A stretch of DNA of 6,270 nucleotides from Pseudomonadota bacterium (GTDB taxonomy: Bacteria; Pseudomonadota; Gammaproteobacteria; UBA5335): assembly GCA_002862965.1 (NCBI GenBank), contig PKCW01000045.1, forward strand, positions 1 through 6,270, written 5' to 3'. The notes under the pieces are model-generated. The model worked only from the letters and a program-made list of their open reading frames with translations, was not told the DNA's origin and did no database searches. Every line of letters begins with the position of its first letter. The stretch's first letter is position 1. Made by a program: the position numbers and the translations under genes. This document shows, one piece after another, positions 1 to 6,270 of the stretch.

Positions 1-1753
<1,753 letters not shown>

Positions 1754-1783
1754 TCATCCAGCAGCTTCGGGGAGTGTCGAGCC

Positions 1784-2440
1784 GTGGATCCCAAGCAGGC
1801 CCGCATCAGCATGGTGGAGCAACAGATCCGCACCTGGCTCGTCTCGGACGAACGCGTGCTGGAAGTGATGGAAAGCGTGCCCCGGGAACGCTTCGTGCCC
1901 CCTGCCCACCGCTCGCTGGCGTATGCCGACCTCTCGCTGCCGCTGGGGCACGGACAGGTCATGGAAGAACCGAAGATCGCCGCGCGCATGCTGCAGGAAC
2001 TCGATATCGGTCCGCTCGACCAGGTGCTGGAAGTCGGCACCGGCAGTGGTTACCTGACCGCCTGCCTCGCCCGCCTGGGGCGCCGCGTGGACAGCGCCGA
2101 TATCCAGGGCGACTTCATTGCCGCAGCGAACGACCGGCTGGCGGCTTCGGGGGTGTCCAACGTGGCGCTCGCCTGCAAGGATCTCGGACGCGGCCTGCCC
2201 GGCAGCGAGCAACGACACGACGTCATTCTGGTGACGGGCTCGCTGCCGCTCTACCACGAGGGCTTTCATCGCGCGCTCACCATCGGCGGCCGGCTGCTGC
2301 TGATCATCGGCACCGAGCCCGTGATGGAGGCCGTGCTGTTCACGCGGGTGGATGTGGACCGCTGGGTGCGGCGCAGCCTGTTCGAGACCTCGCTGCCGGC
2401 GTTGGCGAACGCGCCCGTTCCCCCGGCCTTCCGCTTCTGA
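1784..2440 (+). CDS. Protein-L-isoaspartate O-methyltransferase-like protein, divergent active site
   Basis: This 218-residue cytoplasmic protein has the class I SAM-dependent methyltransferase fold of the PCMT family. Evidence is the N-terminal VPRERFVPPAHRSLAYAD block (32-49), LPLGHGQ (52-58), SAM-binding motif I VLEVGTGSGYLTA (81-93) and VILVTGSLP (147-155). True PIMTs repair isoaspartyl residues and carry GQTIS, whose hydroxyl residues belong to the active site. Here the aligned residues are GQVME (57-61), so the Ser is Glu61. The motif after beta-2 is SADIQ rather than a Glu-containing SVE. From memory, GQVM-type loops recur in a proteobacterial paralogue group, so the change looks like a subfamily trait rather than local decay, and the substrate is unknown. 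I chose GTG at 1784: GGAG (1771-1774) is nine bases upstream, and the N-terminus VDPKQARISMVEQQIR resembles relatives. ATG at 1811 is a weaker alternative. The rhodanese gene follows after 11 bases, probably in one operon. Confidence 0.88.
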   Translation: MDPKQARISMVEQQIRTWLVSDERVLEVMESVPRERFVPPAHRSLAYADLSLPLGHGQVMEEPKIAARMLQELDIGPLDQVLEVGTGSGYLTACLARLGRRVDSADIQGDFIAAANDRLAASGVSNVALACKDLGRGLPGSEQRHDVILVTGSLPLYHEGFHRALTIGGRLLLIIGTEPVMEAVLFTRVDVDRWVRRSLFETSLPALANAPVPPAFRF

Positions 2441-2451
2441 GGAGCCCACGC

Positions 2452-2769
2452 ATGCAGAGCGTCGACGTGCGCCGCCTCGCCGCCTGGCTGCAGGAAGCAG
2501 CGCCGCCGCTGCTGCTCGATGTGCGCGAGGACTGGGAATACGCCATCGCCCACCTGCCGGGCAGCCTGCTCATCCCCATGGGCCAGATTCCCGCACGCCA
2601 CGAGACCTTGCCCCGCGACCGCCCGCTGGTGGTGTACTGCCATCACGGCATGCGCAGCGCCCAGGTCGTCGCCTTCCTGACGGGCCATGGATTCACGCAG
2701 GTCCACAACCTCGCCGGCGGCATCGACGCCTGGTCGGTGCAGATCGACGGCGCCTTGCCCCGTTACTGA
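2452..2769 (+). CDS. Single-domain rhodanese (GlpE-like sulfurtransferase)
   Basis: This 105-residue protein is one complete rhodanese domain. LLLDVREDWEYAIAHLPGSLLIP (20-42) is the typical DVRE...E...HLPGS entry, followed by the active-site loop VVYCHHGMRSAQVVAFL (60-76) with catalytic Cys63, then the C-terminal NLAGGIDAWS (86-95). Members carry sulfane sulfur as a cysteine persulfide and pass it to acceptors such as cyanide or thiols. The physiological acceptor cannot be read from sequence. There is no signal peptide, so it is probably cytoplasmic. The ATG has a strong GAGGAG site (2439-2444) overlapping the stop of the methyltransferase-like gene, seven bases upstream, which supports cotranscription and translational coupling. 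The 3' end overlaps the convergent waaA by seven bases. Sulfur delivery toward thiamin, suggested only by the nearby thiC, is speculation. I give no gene symbol because small rhodaneses are not named reliably from sequence alone. Confidence 0.93.
   Translation: MQSVDVRRLAAWLQEAAPPLLLDVREDWEYAIAHLPGSLLIPMGQIPARHETLPRDRPLVVYCHHGMRSAQVVAFLTGHGFTQVHNLAGGIDAWSVQIDGALPRY
2763..2769. other. Tail-to-tail overlap of rhodanese and waaA stop codons
   Basis: The seven bases TTACTGA hold both stops: TGA (2767-2769) ends the rhodanese on the plus strand, and TTA (2763-2765) is the complement of the TAA ending waaA on the minus strand. No intergenic space exists here and I see no hairpin followed by a T-run on either side, so any terminator must lie inside the opposing gene or depend on Rho. 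The GGCCGGCC palindrome at 2780-2787 has no T-tract. Confidence 0.9.
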
Positions 2770-4097
2770 GCCTCGGCGGGCCGGCCGCTCAGCCGCTCGT
2801 CCACCGGTCCGCACGCCGCCGGTCCGGTTCCGGCGAGATACGGCTCGATCACCTCCCAAAGTCGGTCGACAGCCCCGCGATTCTCGGCCATCCAGCGCTG
2901 CCCCCGCGCCCCGGCCCGCCCCGCAGCCTGCGGATCCGTCAGCCAGGTGTCGATGCCTTGGGCCAGCGATGCGGCGTCGTCCACCATCACTGCGGCGCCC
3001 TCCTCGCGCAGCGCCGCGTAGATCTCCCGGAAATTGGATACGGCAGGCCCGGTCAGCACCGGCACGCCATGGTCGACGGCCTCGAGCGCATTGTGTCCGC
3101 CCACGGGGACCAGACTGCCGCCGATGAACGCGAAGTCCGCCGCCTCGTAGAGCATTCCCAGCTCGCCCATGGTGTCGATGAGAAACACCGGCATCGCAGC
3201 GGTGGGCCATTGCTGCGCGCTGCGTCGGGCGTAGGCGATCCCGCGCGCATCCAGCAGCGCGCGCACCGCCTCGAAACGTTGCGGATGGCGTGGCACCAGG
3301 ACCAGCAAGAGATCCGGCCAGCGGGCCCGCAAGATCGCCAGCGCGTCCAGCAACAGCGCCTCCTCGCCCTCGTGGGTGCTGCCCGCGACCCAGACCGGGC
3401 GCGTTGCGCCCCAGCCGCTACGCCAATCCGGGGCCTCGGCGCCGACCGCGCGGCGTTCCCGATCGAACTTCAGATTCCCGGTCACGCGGATGGCGGAGCG
3501 CGCCATGCCCAGCGCCGCCAGACGTTCGGCATCGGCCTTGCCTTGGGCAGCGGCGCAACTGACTTCCGAGAGCAGCTCGGCCATCAAGGGACGCAGGCGA
3601 CGGTAGTGGCGGAACGATCGCTCGGAAATGCGGGCGTTGGCGAGCACGACCGGAACATCCCGTCGCCCACAGGCGGCCAGCAGATTCGGCCACAACTCGG
3701 TTTCCATGACGATGGCCGCGCGTGGCGCGATGCGCCCGAGCAAGCGGTCGACCATCCACGGCAGGTCCAGCGGCAGATAATAGTGCGTCACGGCATCGCC
3801 GAACGTACGGCGCACCCGCTCGGCGCCGGTCGGCGTCAGGGTGGTGACGACGATCGTCCAGTTCGGGTAGCGCGACTGCAAGCGCTTGACGAGCGGGGTC
3901 GCCGCCACCACTTCACCGACCGAAACGGCATGCAGCCAGAGGCAGGGGCGCTCGCGCGGGACGGGCGCAAAACCGAGGCCGAGCCGTTGCCACCAGCGGT
4001 CGCGGTACTCTGGCCGGTGCCACAGGCGCCAGGCCAACAGCACCCCCAGCAGCGGCAGGCCGAGAATCAGAAGCAGCGTATAGAGGCGGCGCAGCAT
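2763..4097 (-). CDS. waaA: 3-deoxy-D-manno-octulosonic acid (Kdo) transferase WaaA
   Basis: WaaA transfers Kdo from CMP-Kdo to lipid IVA on the cytoplasmic face of the inner membrane, starting the LPS core. The 444-residue protein begins with one hydrophobic segment (about 5-23), then WRLWHRPEYRDRW (23-35), typical of the family. HAVSVGEV (56-63) carries the presumed catalytic Glu62. Further blocks are METELWPNL (131-139), GNLKFDRE (207-214), AGSTHEGEE (238-246), VPRHP (268-272) and GGSLVPVGGHNALE (326-339), the GT-B donor site. Sequence cannot tell how many Kdo units it adds. ATG at 4097 is preferred: GAGGAG (4105-4110) is seven bases upstream and MLRRLYTLL resembles the E. coli start; a GTG at 4100 adds one residue. 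It overlaps the hldE stop by one base. After EPYLAG (418-423), near the usual family end, a 21-residue Pro/Ala/Gly-rich tail (coded at 2828-2766) continues to the stop, possibly an extension. Confidence 0.97.
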   Translation of the reverse strand: MLRRLYTLLLILGLPLLGVLLAWRLWHRPEYRDRWWQRLGLGFAPVPRERPCLWLHAVSVGEVVAATPLVKRLQSRYPNWTIVVTTLTPTGAERVRRTFGDAVTHYYLPLDLPWMVDRLLGRIAPRAAIVMETELWPNLLAACGRRDVPVVLANARISERSFRHYRRLRPLMAELLSEVSCAAAQGKADAERLAALGMARSAIRVTGNLKFDRERRAVGAEAPDWRSGWGATRPVWVAGSTHEGEEALLLDALAILRARWPDLLLVLVPRHPQRFEAVRALLDARGIAYARRSAQQWPTAAMPVFLIDTMGELGMLYEAADFAFIGGSLVPVGGHNALEAVDHGVPVLTGPAVSNFREIYAALREEGAAVMVDDAASLAQGIDTWLTDPQAAGRAGARGQRWMAENRGAVDRLWEVIEPYLAGTGPAACGPVDERLSGRPAEAQ

Positions 4098-4110
4098 CAC
4101 CCTTCTCCTC
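4095..4110 (-). promoter_or_regulatory. Coupled waaA start: GAGGAG site and TGATG overlap
   Basis: Read on the minus strand, GAGGAG (4110-4105) inside the last codons of hldE is followed by seven bases and then TGATG, where the hldE TGA (4099-4097) shares one base with the waaA ATG (4097-4095). This arrangement implies translational coupling and fixes the waaA start at 4097 rather than the GTG at 4100. Confidence 0.8.
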
Positions 4111-5521
4111 GTCGCAGCCGTTCCAGCAGCCCGGTGGTGGAATAGCCCGGCAGGAAGGGCAGGACACGGACCTCGCCGCCCGCCGCGCGGACCTCATCGG
4201 CGCCGGCGATCGCCTCGATGCCATAGTCCCCACCCTTGACCAGCACATCCGGCTTGATGGCGGCGATCAGTCGGACCGGCGTGTCTTCGCTGAAGCCCAC
4301 CACCCAATCGACGCAATCCAGCGCCGACAGCATCGCCACACGATCGGACAGCGGATTGACCGGCCGCTGCGCTCCCTTGAGCCGCCGCACCGAATCGTCA
4401 TCGTTGACCGCCACGATGAGGCGGTCGCCCAGAGCGCGCGCCTCGCGGAGATAGCGGATGTGTCCGGGGTGGAGCACGTCGAAGCACCCGTTGGTCATCA
4501 CGATCCGCTCGCCGTTTGCGCGGGCGCAGGCCACCCGCTGCACCAGGTCCGGCTCCGTCGTCATGCCGCCATCGCCGTCCCGCGAGACACCGGCTGCCTC
4601 GCGCAATTGCGCGGCGCTGATCGCCACGGTGCCGAGACGCCCCACGGCCCATCCCGCCGCGACATTCGCCAGGGCTGCCGCATCCGGCCATGCCATCCCG
4701 GCTGCGCGACCCGCTGCCAGCACCGCGATCACGGTATCGCCCGCACCGGTCACGTCGAACACGTCCCGCGCTCGCGCCGGCAGCCGTTCATGTCCGCCCG
4801 CGCCGTCGAAGAGGCTGATGCCGTCCTCGCCACGGGTGACGACCAGCCGCTCGAGGTCCAGCCGTCGACACCAGTCATCGCCGGCAGCGATCAGGTCCAC
4901 CGGCACCGGGCCGGATCCCGCCACCGAGAGAAACTCATGGAGATTGGGCGTGATGGCCGTCGCGCCGCGATAGCGCTCGAAATCCGTTCCCTTCGGGTCG
5001 ACCAGCACCGGGATACCGGCGGCGCGCGCCGCCCGGATCAGCGCAGGCGCCTGACTCAAGCTGCCCTTGCCGTAGTCGGACAGGACGACGATGTCCACCT
5101 GGCGCAACGAGTCGTTGAAGGGCTTGAGAATGCCGTGCCCGGCCTCATCGGGATAGCGGCTTTCGAAATCCAGCCGCAGCAGTTGCTGATGCCGACTCAG
5201 CACCCGCAACTTGGTGATGGTCGGGCATCCGGCGACTTCCTGCAGGCAGGGGTCGATCCCCGCGGCCCGCAGTCGTGTCCCCAGCACGGCCCCGGCCTCA
5301 TCGGCGCCACAGAGCCCGATCAGCCGTGTCTGCACACCCAGCGAGGCAAGATTCATGGCCACGTTACCGGCCCCGCCGACGCGATCCTCGCATCCGGTGA
5401 CCCGCACGATGGGCACGGGCGCCTCCGGGGAAATGCGCGCGGTATCGCCCCGCCAGTAGCGATCGACCATGACGTCGCCGACGACCAAGGCTTTTATGCG
5501 ATTGAAATCATGCATTTGCAT
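4097..5521 (-). CDS. hldE: Bifunctional heptose-7-phosphate kinase / heptose-1-phosphate adenylyltransferase HldE
   Basis: HldE catalyses two cytoplasmic steps toward ADP-heptose for the LPS inner core: phosphorylation of heptose 7-phosphate at C1 and, after GmhB removes the 7-phosphate, adenylylation of heptose 1-phosphate. The 474-residue protein matches the roughly 477 of E. coli. Residues 1 to about 315 form a ribokinase-type domain: VVGDVMVDRYW (13-23), SPEAPVPIV (31-39), GGAGNVAMNLASLG (49-62) and the VTGAGDT signature (257-263) with probable catalytic base Asp262. Residues about 338-474 form the nucleotidyltransferase: TNGCFDVLHPGHIRYL (343-358), LKGAQRPVNP (381-390), VKGGDY (428-433) and STTGLLERLR (461-470). 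Both active sites look intact. I start at ATG 5521 (MQMHDFNRIK); ATG 5515 is equally possible and the ribosome site is weak (GGAAAG, 14 bases away). An in-frame ATG at 5572 would run through the promoter candidate and add an atypical 17 residues. GmhA, GmhB and HldD genes are not in view. Confidence 0.97.
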   Translation of the reverse strand: MQMHDFNRIKALVVGDVMVDRYWRGDTARISPEAPVPIVRVTGCEDRVGGAGNVAMNLASLGVQTRLIGLCGADEAGAVLGTRLRAAGIDPCLQEVAGCPTITKLRVLSRHQQLLRLDFESRYPDEAGHGILKPFNDSLRQVDIVVLSDYGKGSLSQAPALIRAARAAGIPVLVDPKGTDFERYRGATAITPNLHEFLSVAGSGPVPVDLIAAGDDWCRRLDLERLVVTRGEDGISLFDGAGGHERLPARARDVFDVTGAGDTVIAVLAAGRAAGMAWPDAAALANVAAGWAVGRLGTVAISAAQLREAAGVSRDGDGGMTTEPDLVQRVACARANGERIVMTNGCFDVLHPGHIRYLREARALGDRLIVAVNDDDSVRRLKGAQRPVNPLSDRVAMLSALDCVDWVVGFSEDTPVRLIAAIKPDVLVKGGDYGIEAIAGADEVRAAGGEVRVLPFLPGYSTTGLLERLRRGEG

Positions 5522-5554
5522 CGATATTGGCGGGTCTTTCCAGAAGCTGGCCGG

Positions 5555-5563
5555 ATGATAGCA
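5555..5563 (-). promoter_or_regulatory. Candidate extended -10 promoter of hldE-waaA
   Basis: On the minus strand TGCTATCAT is a strong extended -10 match (TG, one base, TATCAT with 5 of 6 matches to TATAAT). I see no convincing -35. Transcription would begin near 5548 and leave about 27 bases before the ATG at 5521. This argues against the longer reading frame starting at 5572, which begins upstream of the box. Confidence 0.5.
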
Positions 5564-5580
5564 CAAGCCCATGACACCCT

Positions 5581-5589
5581 TGTTAGACT
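5581..5589 (+). promoter_or_regulatory. Candidate extended -10 promoter of the lpxL-type gene
   Basis: TGTTAGACT fits the extended -10 pattern (TG, one base, then TAGACT with 4 of 6 matches) and is followed by GCGCCCTTT, resembling the sequence after the promoter candidate at 1736. A start near 5596 would give a leader of about 21 bases. It lies back to back with the hldE promoter candidate; the two -10 elements are 17 bases apart, so polymerase binding at one should interfere with the other. Confidence 0.4.
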
Positions 5590-5616
5590 GCGCCCTTTAC
5601 TGGAGAACGTCACCCC

Positions 5617-6270
5617 ATGGCCCTGCCCCCGCAGCCCCTGCTCCATCCGCGCCACTGGCTGACCTGGGCCGTCTTGGGTGGATTGCGGCTGCTCACCCGG
5701 TGTTCCTACGACACCCAGATGGCGATCGGTCGTGCCTTGGGCCGCCTGGCCTTGCACACGATTCGCCGCCGGCGTCATGTCGCCGAGCGGAACCTGGCGC
5801 TGTGTTTTCCGGAGCTCGACAAGGCCGCCCGCACGACACTCCTGCGCCGGCACTTCGAATCCCTCGGCATGGGGATGATCGAACTGCCCATGTCGTGGTG
5901 GGCACCGGCCGCCGCGATCGACCGGCGGCTTGTGCTGGAAGGGCTGGAGCATTTGCAGGCGGTGCAGGCGCGCGGTCAGGGCGCCATCTTGCTGAGTGGA
6001 CACTTCACGTCGATCGACCTCTGCGGCCGGCTTTTTGCGCCCCATGCGGATGTGGACATCCTGTTTCGGCCCCAGGACGACCCGGTCATCGAGCATTTCC
6101 TCGGCGGCCATCGCAGGCGCCGCTTTCGCCACGCCATCGAGCGCCATGACATCCGCGCCATGGTGCGCGCGCTGCGGCAGGGACGGACCATCTGGTACGC
6201 CCCCGATCAGAACTACCGCGGCAGCAACAGCGCACTGGTGCCGTTCTTCGGCCATCCCGCGCCGACCAAT
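5617..6270 (+). CDS. lpxL: LpxL/HtrB-type Kdo-dependent lipid A acyltransferase (C-terminus cut by window edge)
   Basis: The 218 visible residues match the LpxL/LpxM/LpxP family, which adds a secondary acyl chain to Kdo-bearing lipid IVA at the inner membrane using acyl-ACP. E. coli LpxL has 306 residues, so about 90 are missing. Evidence: LLHPRHWLTW (8-17), close to the LLHPRYWLTW of E. coli LpxL; a moderately hydrophobic N-terminal segment (about 14-27); ERNLALCFPEL (57-67); FESLGMGMIE (80-89); the catalytic HX4D motif in GHFTSID with His129 and Asp134; FRPQDDPVIE (150-159); and WYAPDQNYRGSNSALVPFFG (193-212). GGAG (5602-5605) lies 11 bases before the ATG, a slightly long spacing. Which acyl chain and position it serves cannot be read here; lpxL is the best symbol, with other family members such as lpxP or an HtrB paralogue possible. 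It diverges from hldE-waaA, whose product WaaA makes the substrate type this family uses. Confidence 0.9.
   Translation, partial: MALPPQPLLHPRHWLTWAVLGGLRLLTRCSYDTQMAIGRALGRLALHTIRRRRHVAERNLALCFPELDKAARTTLLRRHFESLGMGMIELPMSWWAPAAAIDRRLVLEGLEHLQAVQARGQGAILLSGHFTSIDLCGRLFAPHADVDILFRPQDDPVIEHFLGGHRRRRFRHAIERHDIRAMVRALRQGRTIWYAPDQNYRGSNSALVPFFGHPAPTN

Noticed and set aside
2780..2787. GGCCGGCC palindrome near the convergent gene ends as a terminator
   Set aside because: There is no loop and no following T-run on either strand, and it lies within the waaA coding sequence. Such palindromes are expected in GC-rich DNA.
2352..4145. 597-codon plus-strand open frame running through the 3' end of the methyltransferase-like gene, the rhodanese gene and the complement of waaA
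   Set aside because: It crosses three well-supported genes in other frames and its protein is low-complexity Arg/Pro/Ala sequence. It is a GC-bias artefact.
4460..5662. 400-codon plus-strand open frame opposite hldE
   Set aside because: It is antisense to fully conserved HldE domains, spans the intergenic promoter region and overlaps the lpxL start; composition is typical of a shadow frame.
5494..6255. 253-codon minus-strand open frame opposite the lpxL-type gene
   Set aside because: The plus-strand frame has clear LpxL-family motifs including HX4D. The minus-strand product resembles no family I know and extends into hldE in a different frame.

Overview
This GC-rich window reads as an ordinary chromosomal housekeeping segment of a Gram-negative bacterium, most likely a gammaproteobacterium. 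That placement rests on lipid A and heptose-core genes (waaA, hldE, an lpxL-type acyltransferase), a long-form ThiC, and a gene neighbourhood resembling the thiC / pcm / tolC / waaA / hldE regions of pseudomonads and xanthomonads. It is judged from protein sequence and gene order alone. I see no mobile element, tRNA, rRNA, CRISPR array or obvious horizontally acquired block. Coding sequence fills nearly all of the window.

Layout: (1) thiC on the minus strand, cut by the left edge, lacking its C-terminus. (2) A 150-base divergent intergenic region (1634-1783) with a candidate promoter on each strand and no complete TPP riboswitch. (3) A plus-strand pair: a divergent protein-L-isoaspartate methyltransferase-like protein (1784-2440) and, 11 bases later, a single-domain rhodanese (2452-2769). 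(4) A minus-strand pair transcribed towards it, hldE (5521-4097) then waaA (4097-2763), joined by a TGATG stop/start overlap. waaA and the rhodanese gene meet tail to tail and overlap by 7 bases. (5) A 95-base divergent promoter region (5522-5616). (6) The start of a plus-strand lpxL/htrB-type lipid A acyltransferase gene, cut by the right edge.

How the genes fit together: HldE makes activated heptose for the inner LPS core. WaaA adds Kdo to lipid IVA, and the LpxL-type enzyme normally acts on that Kdo-bearing product. The right half is therefore a coherent LPS module with back-to-back promoters. The left half combines thiamin pyrimidine synthesis with a methyltransferase-rhodanese pair of uncertain role.

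I found no clear evidence of a wholly new system. The points most worth a second look are: the methyltransferase-like protein lacks the Ser/Thr-bearing active-site loop of true PIMTs; tolC is absent from a position where related genomes often carry it, with signs of a compacted junction (7-base tail overlap and an extended WaaA C-terminus); thiC has no complete THI-box; and three promoters share an extended -10 type.
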